A DNA stretch of 18,328 bases from JAYSFC01 sp041913505 (GTDB taxonomy: Bacteria > Pseudomonadota > Gammaproteobacteria > Burkholderiales > Burkholderiaceae_C): NCBI GenBank assembly GCA_041913505.1, contig JAYSFC010000072.1:1-18328 (forward strand), read 5' to 3'. The translations under genes and the position numbers were made by a program. Positions 7,079 through 14,906 of the stretch are shown here, piece after piece (within the stretch, counting starts at the first letter, position 1; each line of letters starts with the position of its first letter). The notes below the pieces were generated by a model. That model did not search any database. It saw nothing but the letters and a program-made list of their open reading frames with translations, and had not been told where the DNA came from.

Positions 7079-8350
7079 ATGGGTTTCCAGCAAGGCCTCT
7101 CGGGCCTGAACGCCGCCAGCAAGAACCTGGACGTGATCGGCCACAACATCGCCAACTCGGGCACCGTGGGTTTCAAGTCGTCGCGCGCAGAATTTGCCGA
7201 GATGGTGGCCAACGCCATCGGCACATCGGGCTCGGGCAATGCCGGCATTGGCGTACAGGTGGATGACATCGCCCAGCAGTTCACGCAGGGCAACATCACC
7301 GTCACCGGCAACAACATGGACGTGGCCATCAACGGCAACGGCTTCTTCAAGATCCTGCAGCCCGACGGCAGCTACGCCTACACGCGCGCGGGCAATTTCA
7401 AGCTCGACAAACAGGGCAACGTCGTCACCAACAGCAATGGCAAGGTGTTGGGTTACCCCGTCGACCCCACGACGGGCAAGCGCACCGCGAGCAGCCCCGT
7501 GCCCCTCGTGTTTCCCACGGGCGCGCCGATCCAGGCCAAGCCGACCAAGACCATCACGGCCGCGTTCAACCTCGACGCGCGGACGCCGGCCGCGGCCACC
7601 ACCACCCCCCCCACGCCGCGCTCGACCTACGGCACGTCGATCAACGTGTACGACAGCCAGGGCGTGGCCACCGCGGTGAGCCTGTATTTCGAAAAGACGG
7701 CAACCCCCAATACGTGGAACGTCTATACCTCGCTGGATACGACCGCGCAGCCAGCACCAGGCATCGGCACCATCACCTTCGACGGCACCGGCAAGATCAC
7801 GGCCCCCGTCGCCACGCCACCGGCCACGGGGTTCGGGCTGAATCTGCAAGTCAACCCCAGTCCTGCCAACCCCAACAGCCCCCCCCCCGCAAGCGGCGCG
7901 CCCGGCCCGTTCCCGGTCGCGCTCGACCTCAACAGCGTCACCCAGTTCGGCACCAAGTTCGCCGTGTCCAACCTCACGCAGGACGGCTACACGGCCGGCC
8001 AGCTCACCGGCATCAACATCGGCAACGACGGCACGATCATGACGAGCTATTCCAACGGCGTGACCCGCGCCGAGGGGCAGCTCGCGCTGGCGAGCTTTCG
8101 CAACACCCAGGGCCTGGCCGACATCGGCAACAACAACTGGGCCGAGACCTACGCCTCGGGCCAGCCCACCATGGGCGCGCCCACCGACGGCGCCTTCGGC
8201 GCGCTGCGCTCGGGCGCCCTCGAAGATTCGAACGTGGACCTCACGGCCGAGCTCGTCAACATGATGACCGCGCAGCGCGCCTACCAGGCCAATGCGCAGA
8301 CCATCAAGACGCAGGACCAGGTGATGTCCACGCTGGTGAACCTGCGCTGA
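7079..8350 (+). CDS. flgE: Flagellar hook protein FlgE
   Basis: FlgE builds the flexible hook outside the outer membrane. The 423-residue product starts MGFQQGLSGLNAASKNLDVI with the rod/hook motif GHNIANSGTVGFKSSRAEF, contains MDVAINGNGFFKI (about residues 80-92) and YTRAGNFKLDKQGNVV, and ends in the C-terminal D0 helix (SNVDLTAELVNMMTAQRAYQ). AAGGAG lies 7 nt before the ATG. Length is close to the Salmonella hook protein (403). Two Pro/Thr/Ser-rich segments interrupt the middle: one near residues 169-181 and one near 260-278. They are encoded by a C8 run (7605-7612) and a C10 run (7879-7888), which could slip in replication; the frame as given is intact. Confidence 0.97.
   Translation: MGFQQGLSGLNAASKNLDVIGHNIANSGTVGFKSSRAEFAEMVANAIGTSGSGNAGIGVQVDDIAQQFTQGNITVTGNNMDVAINGNGFFKILQPDGSYAYTRAGNFKLDKQGNVVTNSNGKVLGYPVDPTTGKRTASSPVPLVFPTGAPIQAKPTKTITAAFNLDARTPAAATTTPPTPRSTYGTSINVYDSQGVATAVSLYFEKTATPNTWNVYTSLDTTAQPAPGIGTITFDGTGKITAPVATPPATGFGLNLQVNPSPANPNSPPPASGAPGPFPVALDLNSVTQFGTKFAVSNLTQDGYTAGQLTGINIGNDGTIMTSYSNGVTRAEGQLALASFRNTQGLADIGNNNWAETYASGQPTMGAPTDGAFGALRSGALEDSNVDLTAELVNMMTAQRAYQANAQTIKTQDQVMSTLVNLR
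7317..7348 (+). repeat. 32-bp exact direct repeat, copy in flgE (second copy in flgG)
   Basis: This stretch codes for MDVAINGNGFF in FlgE and is identical over 32 bases to 9412-9443 in flgG, where it codes for LDVAINGNGFF. Both copies are in the same reading phase. The protein motif is shared by the axial protein family, so the nucleotide identity probably reflects common codon choice or gene conversion rather than a mobile repeat. Confidence 0.75.
7605..7612. repeat. C8 homopolymer tract within flgE
   Basis: Eight consecutive cytosines fall in the segment coding for TTTPPTP at about residues 174-180 of FlgE. A one-base slip would shift the frame in the first half of the gene. C8 is only moderately long for so GC-rich a sequence. 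Confidence 0.8.
7879..7888. repeat. C10 homopolymer tract within flgE
   Basis: Ten consecutive cytosines run from the last base of Ser267 through Pro268-270 of FlgE, in a proline-rich linker. Tracts of this length are prone to strand slippage, and a one-base change would truncate or garble the last third of the hook protein. It is the longest homopolymer that I noticed in the window. Confidence 0.9.
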
Positions 8351-8381
8351 CGCCCTGCCGAACTGAACCCGGAGCCACGCA

Positions 8382-9122
8382 ATGGACCGCATCATCTACA
8401 CCTCCATGACGGGCGCCAGCGCCGCCGCCCACCGGCAGGCGGTGCTGTCCAACAACCTGGCGAACGTCTCCACCAACGGCTTTCGCGCGGAAATGTCCAC
8501 CTTCCGCTCGGTGCCCATCCAGGGCGACGGCTCCACCACGCGTGTGTTCGCGCTCGAAGCCACCTCGGGCCACGTGCAGACACCCGGCCCCGTGCAGCGT
8601 ACGGGCCGCAACCTCGACGCCATGCCCTCGGGCAACGCCTGGTTCGCGGTGCAGGGCCTGGACGGCACCGAGGCCTACACGCGCAACGGCTCGTTCCAGA
8701 TCTCGCCCGCGGGCCAGCTCGTCACGAGCACGGGCCTCACGCTGCTGTCGGACGGCGGCGCGCCCATCGACGTGCAGCCCGGCGCCGACCTCTCGCTGGG
8801 CGCCGACGGCACCATCACCGCCAAGGTTCCAGGCCAGCCCGCCGCGGCCGTGGGCCGCATCAAGCTGGCCACGCCCACGCAGGACGACCCGTTCAAGCGC
8901 GGCGACGACGGGCTGTTTCGCACCGCCTCGGGCGACCCCCTACCCAACGACGCCAACGCGCGCATGCTCTCGGGCGCGCTCGAAGGCTCGAACGTGAATG
9001 CGGTCGAGAGCATGGTCGGCATGATCGCCGCCTCGCGCCAGTTCGAGGCCCAGATGCGCCTGCTGCAGACCGCAGAGACCAACGACAAGACCGCCAGCCA
9101 GCTGCTGAGCATGAATGGCTAA
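8382..9122 (+). CDS. flgF: Flagellar proximal rod protein FlgF
   Basis: FlgF is a rod subunit between FlgB/FlgC and the distal rod FlgG. The 246-residue product begins MDRIIYTSMTGASAAAHRQA and has LSNNLANVSTNGFRAEMSTF near residues 23-42, the FlgF form of the rod signature. GNAWFAVQGLDGTEAYTRNG (about 86-105) and GDPLPNDANARMLSGALEGS follow, then the C-terminal helix SNVNAVESMVGMIAASRQFE. Length is typical (about 245-255). The ribosome site is CGGAG 9 nt before the ATG. Gaps are 31 bp to flgE and 12 bp to flgG. FlgF and FlgG are easily confused; the start MDR and the C-terminal QLLSMNG favour FlgF here, and FlgG follows. Confidence 0.96.
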   Translation: MDRIIYTSMTGASAAAHRQAVLSNNLANVSTNGFRAEMSTFRSVPIQGDGSTTRVFALEATSGHVQTPGPVQRTGRNLDAMPSGNAWFAVQGLDGTEAYTRNGSFQISPAGQLVTSTGLTLLSDGGAPIDVQPGADLSLGADGTITAKVPGQPAAAVGRIKLATPTQDDPFKRGDDGLFRTASGDPLPNDANARMLSGALEGSNVNAVESMVGMIAASRQFEAQMRLLQTAETNDKTASQLLSMNG

Positions 9123-9134
9123 GGAGAAAAGGAA

Positions 9135-9917
9135 ATGATCAATTCCCTGTGGATCGCCAAGACCGGCATGAGCGCCCAGCAGACCCAGCTGGACGTGATA
9201 TCGCACAACCTGGCCAACGTCTCCACCAACGGCTACAAGCGCAACAACGCGGTGTTCGAGGACCTGATCTACCAGAACCTGCGCCAGGTCGGCTCGCAAA
9301 CCACCGAGCAGAACCAGTTGCCCACGGGCCTGCACCTGGGCCTGGGCGTGCGCACCGTGGCCACGAGCCGCAACTTCACGCAGGGCAGCCTGCAGCAGTC
9401 GAACAACAGCCTGGACGTGGCCATCAACGGCAACGGCTTCTTCGAGGTGAACCTGCCCGACGGCACCATCGGCTACACGCGCGACGGCTCGTTCCAGGTC
9501 GATGCGCAGGGCCGGCTCGTCACCTCCAGCGGCCTGCCCATCGCCAACGGCATCACCGTGCCCGCCAATGCCACGCGCGTGAGCATCAGCGCCGATGGCG
9601 TGGTGTCCGCCCTCGTGCCGGGCAACACGGCCCCGCAGCAGATCGGCAACCTGGCCATGGCCAACTTCATCAACCCGGCCGGCCTGGAGCCCGTGGGGCA
9701 GAACATGTACAAGGAATCGGCAGCCTCGGGCCAGCCCCAGCAGGGCACGCCCGGCACCAACGGCCTGGGCTACGTCAAGCAGGGCTTCCTTGAAACATCG
9801 AATGTGAACGTGGTGGAAGAATTGGTCACCATGATCCAGACCCAGCGCGCCTACGAGATGAACTCCAAGGCCATCCAGACCAGCGACCAGATGCTGGCCA
9901 AGCTGGCCCAGCTGTGA
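9135..9917 (+). CDS. flgG: Flagellar distal rod protein FlgG
   Basis: FlgG forms the stiff distal rod that passes through the P and L rings. The 260-residue product has exactly the usual length. It starts MINSLWIAKTGMSAQQTQLD, has ISHNLANVSTNGYKRNNAVF (about residues 23-42), then the FlgG-specific loop (IYQNLRQVGSQTTEQNQLPT) that distinguishes the straight rod from the curved hook, and LDVAINGNGFFEVNLPDGT near residues 93-111. The C-terminal helix is SNVNVVEELVTMIQTQRAYE. The ribosome site AAGGAG is followed by AAAAGGAA and the ATG. The stop is 11 bp before the flgH start. Confidence 0.98.
   Translation: MINSLWIAKTGMSAQQTQLDVISHNLANVSTNGYKRNNAVFEDLIYQNLRQVGSQTTEQNQLPTGLHLGLGVRTVATSRNFTQGSLQQSNNSLDVAINGNGFFEVNLPDGTIGYTRDGSFQVDAQGRLVTSSGLPIANGITVPANATRVSISADGVVSALVPGNTAPQQIGNLAMANFINPAGLEPVGQNMYKESAASGQPQQGTPGTNGLGYVKQGFLETSNVNVVEELVTMIQTQRAYEMNSKAIQTSDQMLAKLAQL
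9412..9443 (+). repeat. 32-bp exact direct repeat, copy in flgG (first copy in flgE)
   Basis: This is the second copy of the 32-base stretch found at 7317-7348. The bases just outside the match differ (AAG in flgE, GAG in flgG). Recombination between the two copies would remove about 2.1 kb and join FlgE to FlgG in frame. Confidence 0.75.
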
Positions 9918-9928
9918 GGAGCCGCGCC

Positions 9929-10612
9929 ATGACGAGCCTCCCGCGCCTGGCCGCCCTTGCCCCGCTCTCGCTGCTCGCGGCGGGCTGCGCCTCCATCAAT
10001 CCGCCGCCGCCCGTGGACGTGCTGCCCACCACGCCGCCTGCGATCAACGCGCTGCCGCGCCACCAGGGGCCCGCGACGGGTAGCCTGTTCCACGCGGCCA
10101 GCTACCGCCCCGCCTTCGAGGACCGGCGCGCGCGCCTGGTGGGCGACATTGTGACCATCCAGATCGTCGAGAACGTCTCGGCCAGCCAGAAGTCCACCTC
10201 CACCGTGGACCGCAGCTCCAAGGCCAGCGGCAGCATCACCGCGCTGCCGCTGATCTCGGGCAACCTCTCGGGCAAGAGCACGCTGGGCGCCGCCTCCGAC
10301 AACTCGTTCTCGGGCAAGGGCGGCACGGAAAGCACCAACACCTTCACGGGCGCCATCACCACCACGGTGGTGGACGTGCTGCCCAACGGCCACCTGGTGG
10401 TGACCGGCGAAAAGCAGATCGGCGTGAACCAGAACGTGGACGTGCTGCGCTTTTCCGGCACCGTGGACCCGCGCGCCCTGCAGCCGGGCAGCGTCATCAG
10501 CTCCACCCAGGTGTCCAACGTGCGCATCGAGTCGCGCGGGCGCGGCGCGCAGAGCGAGGCCCAGGCCATGGGGTGGCTGGCACGGGCCTTCAACTCGTTC
10601 ACGCCGTTCTAG
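9929..10612 (+). CDS. flgH: Flagellar L-ring lipoprotein FlgH
   Basis: FlgH forms the L ring in the outer membrane, the bushing through which the rod turns. The 227-residue product begins with a lipoprotein signal, MTSLPRLAALAPLSLLAAGC, with LAAGC as lipobox and Cys20 as the lipidated residue. After a Pro-rich tether come GSLFHAASYRPAFEDRRARL and VGDIVTIQIVENVSASQKST, the core FlgH signature, a Ser/Gly-rich middle, GAITTTVVDVLPNGHLVVTG and SNVRIESRGRG near the C-terminus. An in-frame GTG at 9914 overlaps the flgG stop, but ATG 9929 is chosen because GAGGAG lies 7 nt before it and the signal peptide begins there. Length is typical (about 220-235). Unlike the other genes of the operon it is followed by a 150-bp gap. 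Confidence 0.97.
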   Translation: MTSLPRLAALAPLSLLAAGCASINPPPPVDVLPTTPPAINALPRHQGPATGSLFHAASYRPAFEDRRARLVGDIVTIQIVENVSASQKSTSTVDRSSKASGSITALPLISGNLSGKSTLGAASDNSFSGKGGTESTNTFTGAITTTVVDVLPNGHLVVTGEKQIGVNQNVDVLRFSGTVDPRALQPGSVISSTQVSNVRIESRGRGAQSEAQAMGWLARAFNSFTPF

Positions 10613-10633
10613 GCTCCAACGCCTTTCCACACT

Positions 10634-10668
10634 GCGCGGGCAGCTATCTTTTCGGTAGCTGCCCGCGC
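10634..10668. repeat. Perfect 13-bp inverted repeat (stem-loop) between flgH and flgI
   Basis: GCGCGGGCAGCTA (10634-10646) and TAGCTGCCCGCGC (10656-10668) are exact inverted repeats around a 9-nt loop TCTTTTCGG. The stem is very GC-rich and lies 21 bp after the flgH stop. No T-run follows on either strand, so it is not a standard intrinsic terminator; roles as an mRNA 3'-end stabiliser or pause site are possible. The loop side contains CAGCTATCTTTT, a 12-mer that recurs at 17582-17593 next to another hairpin. Confidence 0.8.
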
Positions 10669-10693
10669 CGCGTTCGCCCCCCGGCCAGATCGC

Positions 10694-10721
10694 CCGAATA
10701 GCGGCCAATTCGGCGTCTTTT
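10694..10721 (+). terminator. Weak terminator-like hairpin upstream of flgI
   Basis: CCGAAT (10694-10699) and ATTCGG (10708-10713) form a 6-bp stem with an 8-nt loop, followed within two bases by TCTTTT (10716-10721). Order and spacing are those of a Rho-independent terminator, but the stem is short and only half GC, so any termination would be partial. It lies 41 bp before the flgI start, inside the only long gap of the operon. Confidence 0.35.
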
Positions 10722-10762
10722 CCCCCGATACCGCCCAGGCGGCGCGACCCACAATCGGGCGC

Positions 10763-11896
10763 ATGAACATTCTGCCCGCCCTGTCGATCCGGCGCCTGGC
10801 CTGGCTGGCCGCCCTGCTTTCGCTGCTGTGCGCCGCCCTGCCCGCCCAGGCCCTGCGCATCAAGGAAGTGGCCGCCGTGCAAGGCGTGCGCAGCAACCAG
10901 CTTACGGGCTATGGCCTGGTCGTCGGGCTCGACGGCACGGGCGACCAGACCACGCAGATGCCCATCACCACCCAGGCGCTGCAGAACTACCTGCAGCAGA
11001 TGGGCATCAGCCTGCCGCCGGGCACGGCCTCGCAGCTGCAGCTCAAGAACGTGGCCACGGTGATCGTCACGGCCCAGCTGCCCGCGTTCGCGCAGCCGGG
11101 CCAGTCCATCGACGTGAATGTGTCCTCGATGGGCAACGCCAAGTCGCTCAAGGGCGGCACGCTCATCGCCACGCCGCTGCGCGGCGCCGACGGCGAGATC
11201 TACGCGCTGGCCCAGGGCAACGTCGTCGTGGGCGGCGCGGGCGCAGCGGCCGGTGGCAGCAAGGTGCAGATCAACCACCTGAGCGCGGGCCGCGTGCCCG
11301 AAGGCGCGCAGGTGGAGCGCGCCGTGCCCACGCCGCTGCACGATGGCGACACGATCACGCTGGGGCTCAACGCCTCCGACTTCCAGACCGCGCGCAAGGT
11401 GGCCAACGCCATCAACGCCCGCTCCGGCCAGGGCACGGCCACGGCGCTGGACGCGCGCACGGTGCAGGTGCGCGCGCCGCAGGACCCGGGCGGGCGCGTG
11501 AACTTCATCGCCGAACTCGAGGAGCTGGCCCTGCCCGACTCCACGCCGGCGGCCAAGGTGGTCATCAACGCGCGCACCGGCTCCATCGTGCTGAACCAGG
11601 CCGTGACGCTGGGCCCCTGCGCGATCGCCCACGGCAACCTGTCCATCACCATCAGCACCACGCCCGTGATCAGCCAGCCCGCGCCGTTCTCGCAGGGCCA
11701 GACCGTGGTGGCGCAAAAGAGCGACATCCAGGTCAAGCAGGACCCCGGGGTCATCATGAACCTGCCGCCCTCGCCGCAGCTGGCCGACGTGGTGCGCGCG
11801 CTCAACACGCTGGGCGCCACGCCGCAGGACCTGCTGGCCATCCTGCAGGCGATCAAGGCTGCGGGCGCGCTCAACGCCGAGCTGGAGGTGATCTGA
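10763..11896 (+). CDS. flgI: Flagellar P-ring protein FlgI
   Basis: FlgI forms the P ring in the peptidoglycan layer, assembled with FlgA. The 377-residue precursor has a Sec signal peptide with a twin-arginine-like but ordinary n-region (SIRRLAWLAALLSLLCAALP) and cleavage after PAQA near residue 30. The mature part starts LRIKEVAAVQGVRSNQLTGY and GLVVGLDGTGDQT, the family hallmark. ATVIVTAQLPAFAQPGQSID, VNFIAELEELALP and QGQTVVAQKSDIQVKQ follow, and LADVVRALNTLGATPQDLLA precedes the end. Length is typical (about 365-380). The start has no good Shine-Dalgarno sequence and sits 150 bp after flgH, which suggests separate expression. The mature protein has one cysteine (Cys286); the C-terminal partner cysteine of E. 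coli FlgI is replaced by Ala369. flgJ begins 1 bp after the stop. Confidence 0.97.
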   Translation: MNILPALSIRRLAWLAALLSLLCAALPAQALRIKEVAAVQGVRSNQLTGYGLVVGLDGTGDQTTQMPITTQALQNYLQQMGISLPPGTASQLQLKNVATVIVTAQLPAFAQPGQSIDVNVSSMGNAKSLKGGTLIATPLRGADGEIYALAQGNVVVGGAGAAAGGSKVQINHLSAGRVPEGAQVERAVPTPLHDGDTITLGLNASDFQTARKVANAINARSGQGTATALDARTVQVRAPQDPGGRVNFIAELEELALPDSTPAAKVVINARTGSIVLNQAVTLGPCAIAHGNLSITISTTPVISQPAPFSQGQTVVAQKSDIQVKQDPGVIMNLPPSPQLADVVRALNTLGATPQDLLAILQAIKAAGALNAELEVI

Positions 11897-11897
11897 C

Positions 11898-12872
11898 ATG
11901 GCCTACACCCCGTCCCTGTCCGCCTCCTCCCTGGCCGGCAGCACCGCCGCATCGAACGCGCTCGCGGTGGACGGCCGCTCCCTCAACGCGCTCAAGGTGC
12001 AGGCCGGCAAGGACGGCCCGCAGGCCGCGCGCGAGGCGGCCAAGCAGTTCGAATCGCTGTTCATGCGCGAGATGATCAAGAGCATGCGCGAGGCAACGAT
12101 GAAGTCGGGCCTGCTCGACGGCTCGGAGGGCAACCTGGCGAACGACCTGTTCGACCAACAGCTGTCGGTACAGATGTCGGGCCTGCCCGGCGGGCTGTCC
12201 GAAGCCATCCAACGCCAGCTCACGCGCCAGATGGGCGGCGCCGCATCCACGGACGGGGACATGCAGTTTTCCGTGCCCTCCACGCTGAGCCTGGACGCCA
12301 CGCGGCGCCTGGGCGCTGCGGGCGCCACCGCCGGCTCCGCCGGGGCCACGGGCTCCACCACCCCGTCCCCCAAGGGCCGCGACGCCTTCGTGCAGCACCA
12401 CCGCGCCGCGGCCGACCGCGTGGCGCAGGACAGCGGCATCCCCGCCGCCTTCATGCTGGGCCAGGCCGGCCACGAGACGGGCTGGGGCAAGAGCGAGATC
12501 CGCAACAAGGACGGCAGCAGCGCGTTCAACCTGTTCGGCATCAAGGCCAGCAAGGACTGGACAGGCAAGGTCGCCGAGGTGACCACAACCGAGTACGTGA
12601 ACGGCGCGCCGCGCAAGGTCACGGCCCGGTTCCGCGCCTATGGCTCGTACGAGGAATCCTTCCGCGACTACGCGCGCCTCATCAACGACAACCCGCGCTA
12701 CGAGAAAGCGCGCGGCAAGACCGGCTCAGCCCTCGCCTACGCCACCGAGCTGCAGAAGGCGGGCTATGCCACCGACCCGCAGTACGCCGCCAAGCTCAGC
12801 CGCGCCATCCAGAGCACGCAGGCCGTGGCACGCCCGCCGGCCTTCGCCCAGGCGGGCGGCACGCAGGCCTGA
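11898..12872 (+). CDS. flgJ: Rod cap and peptidoglycan hydrolase FlgJ
   Basis: FlgJ caps the growing rod and opens the peptidoglycan for it. The 324-residue product has both domains of the beta/gamma-proteobacterial form. The N-terminal rod-binding domain holds EAAKQFESLFMREMIKSMRE (about residues 46-65) and the NDLFDQQLSVQMS stretch. An Ala/Gly/Thr/Ser-rich linker spans about 115-155. The C-terminal domain is a glycoside-hydrolase-73 glucosaminidase: FVQHHRAAADRVAQDSGIP, then GQAGHETGWGKSEIRNKDGS with the presumed catalytic Glu193, SAFNLFGIKASKDW and FRAYGSYEESFRDYARLI. All expected motifs are present, so the enzyme should be active. GGAGG (11883-11887), inside the 3' end of flgI, serves the ATG at 11898, giving tight coupling with flgI. 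Confidence 0.97.
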   Translation: MAYTPSLSASSLAGSTAASNALAVDGRSLNALKVQAGKDGPQAAREAAKQFESLFMREMIKSMREATMKSGLLDGSEGNLANDLFDQQLSVQMSGLPGGLSEAIQRQLTRQMGGAASTDGDMQFSVPSTLSLDATRRLGAAGATAGSAGATGSTTPSPKGRDAFVQHHRAAADRVAQDSGIPAAFMLGQAGHETGWGKSEIRNKDGSSAFNLFGIKASKDWTGKVAEVTTTEYVNGAPRKVTARFRAYGSYEESFRDYARLINDNPRYEKARGKTGSALAYATELQKAGYATDPQYAAKLSRAIQSTQAVARPPAFAQAGGTQA

Positions 12873-12891
12873 AACCCGGAGCCCCTGAACC

Positions 12892-14892
12892 ATGAGCCTT
12901 CTCAACGTCGGCGCCCGCGCCCTCCTCACCAACCAGGTGGCCCTGCAGACCACGGGCCACAACATCGCCAACGTCAACACGCCCGGCTATTCGCGCCAGT
13001 CCGCGCAGCTCGTCACCGTGCAGGGCCAGTACACGGGCGGCGGCTACATCGGCCAAGGCGTGGCGGTGCAGACCATCCTGCGCAATTACAACGAGCTGCT
13101 CACGCGCCAGTCGGCCATGGCGGGCTCGACGCAGGCGGCGGACAAGGCGCGGTCGGACAAGCTGAACCAGCTGCAGGACGTCTTCAGCGGCGGCAAGAGC
13201 GGCCTGGGCACGGCCATCACCGACATGATGAGGTCGCTCTCCGACGTGGTGAGCTCGCCCACCGACCTCACGGCCCGCACCGTGGCGCTCACGCGCATGA
13301 ACGAGACGGCGGGCCGCATGCGCTCGGCAGCCGAGCAAATCGGCGAGATCCAGTACACCGTCAACGAGCAGCTCAAGAACGACGTGGTCAAGATCAACGA
13401 CCTGGCCACGAGCATCGCGGGCGTGAACGAGCAGATCGCCCGCGCGCGCGGCAACGGCCAGACGCCTAACGACCTGCTGGACCAGCGCGACCAGTTGATC
13501 CGCGACCTCAACCGGTACATCCAGACCACCCAGGTGCCCGCCGACGATGGCACGGTGGGCCTGTTCGTGGGCGGCAGCCAGCCGCTCGTGCTGGGCACGA
13601 CGGCCACGGCGGTATCGGTCGCCGAAACCAAGCTGTTTCCCCAGAGCGGCCAACTGCGGCTGTTCTTCAACCGCGCGGGCAGCGCGCCCGTGGAGTTGAG
13701 CGAAGACATGCTCGGCGGCGGCGAGGTCGCGGGCCTGTTGCGCTTCACCAACAACGACCTGAGCGAGGGCCGCAACCTGCTGGGCCGCATGGCGCAGGCC
13801 ATCGGCATGACGATGAACGCCCAGAACAAGCTGGGGCTCACGCTCGGCGGCCAGAAGGGCAAGGACCTGTTCTCGGTGCCCGCGAGCGCCATCGGCTCCA
13901 CCAGCAACCCGGCCAACACGGGCCTGGCGCAGGTCACGTTCATCGACCCGACGAAGTTCGCCGTTTCGGACTATGAGGTGCGCTTCGCCACCCCGCCCGC
14001 GGGCCAGGTGGTGCGCCTGTCGGACGGCAAGACCACGGCGTTCTCCACGCTGAACGACCCCGCGCTGAACAGCATCGACGGGCTCAAGTTCGACCTTACG
14101 AACCCCGCCCTCGCGCCGGTCACGGGCGAGCGCATTCTGTTCAAGCCCTTCGCCAGCTCCGCGGCCAACATCCAGTCGCTCGTGTACTCGCCGCGCGACC
14201 TCGCGGCGGCGAACCCGGTCAATGCCGCCATGGGCACGTCCAACGGCGGCACACTGCAGTTGGTGGGCCTCAAGGCCACGGGGATTCCAGCACTCACGCC
14301 GCCGGCGATCGGCGCCAGCGTCACCCTGAAATTCAACGGCGCGGGCGGCTTCACCATCGCCGGCGCCACAGGCACACCCGTGGATATCTCCACCAACCCG
14401 CCCACGCCCATCGCACCACTGCCCTCGCCTCCCGCGCCGCCCGGAACCTACGGGTTCACCTCGGGCCAGGCGATCAACATCGACGGCTGGTCCATCACGC
14501 TGCAGGGCACACCCAAGAGCGGCGACACGGTCAAAATCGGCAACGCGCTCGACCCGCAATACGGTGATGCCTACACGCGCAACGCCGGCAACGCCCAGGC
14601 CCTGATGAACCTGCGCGACGTGCCGATGTTCGACAACGCCACCATGCAGGACGGCTGGGCCGGCGCGATGGCCCAGGTAGGCACGCGCGTGCAGAGCGCG
14701 CAGTACGCGGCCAACCTGTCCTCCACCATCGCCGACAATCTGGAGCGCGACCGCACGGCCGTCTCGGGCGTGAACCTCGACGAAGAGGCGGCCAAGCTCA
14801 TCCAGTACCAGCAGGCCTACCAGGCTTCGGCCAAAATGCTCCAGATCGCGCAGAACATCTTCGACACCCTGATCCAGACCGTCAGCCGCTGA
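12892..14892 (+). CDS. flgK: Hook-filament junction protein FlgK (HAP1)
   Basis: FlgK is the first of the two junction proteins between hook and filament, and is exported with the FlgN chaperone. The 666-residue product starts MSLLNVGARALLTNQVALQT with GHNIANVNTPGYSRQSAQLV (about residues 23-42), and ends with GVNLDEEAAKLIQYQQAYQA and a final helix finishing LIQTVSR, the FlgK termini. NDLLDQRDQLIRDLNRYI (about 192-209) is the other family hallmark. It is about 120 residues longer than Salmonella FlgK (553); the extra length is in the variable middle. A Pro-rich segment at residues 503-517 precedes GTYGFTSGQAINIDGWSITL, a conserved FlgK stretch. The ribosome site CGGAG lies about 11 nt upstream of the ATG. 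Gaps are 19 bp to flgJ and 14 bp to flgL. Confidence 0.97.
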   Translation: MSLLNVGARALLTNQVALQTTGHNIANVNTPGYSRQSAQLVTVQGQYTGGGYIGQGVAVQTILRNYNELLTRQSAMAGSTQAADKARSDKLNQLQDVFSGGKSGLGTAITDMMRSLSDVVSSPTDLTARTVALTRMNETAGRMRSAAEQIGEIQYTVNEQLKNDVVKINDLATSIAGVNEQIARARGNGQTPNDLLDQRDQLIRDLNRYIQTTQVPADDGTVGLFVGGSQPLVLGTTATAVSVAETKLFPQSGQLRLFFNRAGSAPVELSEDMLGGGEVAGLLRFTNNDLSEGRNLLGRMAQAIGMTMNAQNKLGLTLGGQKGKDLFSVPASAIGSTSNPANTGLAQVTFIDPTKFAVSDYEVRFATPPAGQVVRLSDGKTTAFSTLNDPALNSIDGLKFDLTNPALAPVTGERILFKPFASSAANIQSLVYSPRDLAAANPVNAAMGTSNGGTLQLVGLKATGIPALTPPAIGASVTLKFNGAGGFTIAGATGTPVDISTNPPTPIAPLPSPPAPPGTYGFTSGQAINIDGWSITLQGTPKSGDTVKIGNALDPQYGDAYTRNAGNAQALMNLRDVPMFDNATMQDGWAGAMAQVGTRVQSAQYAANLSSTIADNLERDRTAVSGVNLDEEAAKLIQYQQAYQASAKMLQIAQNIFDTLIQTVSR

Positions 14893-14906
14893 ACACGGAG
14901 TCCGAT

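Noticed and set aside
5345..8395. A 1016-codon open frame on the minus strand opposite flgB-flgE
   Set aside because: Its translation is dominated by His, Arg, Gly, Val and Ala, as expected for the antisense of GC-rich coding DNA, with no recognisable domain. The opposing strand holds four certain flagellar genes with ribosome sites.
10722..10762. CCCGATAC upstream of flgI as a possible sigma-28 -10 box
   Set aside because: No TAAA-type -35 box lies at the required distance, so flgI is not credibly a sigma-28 gene.
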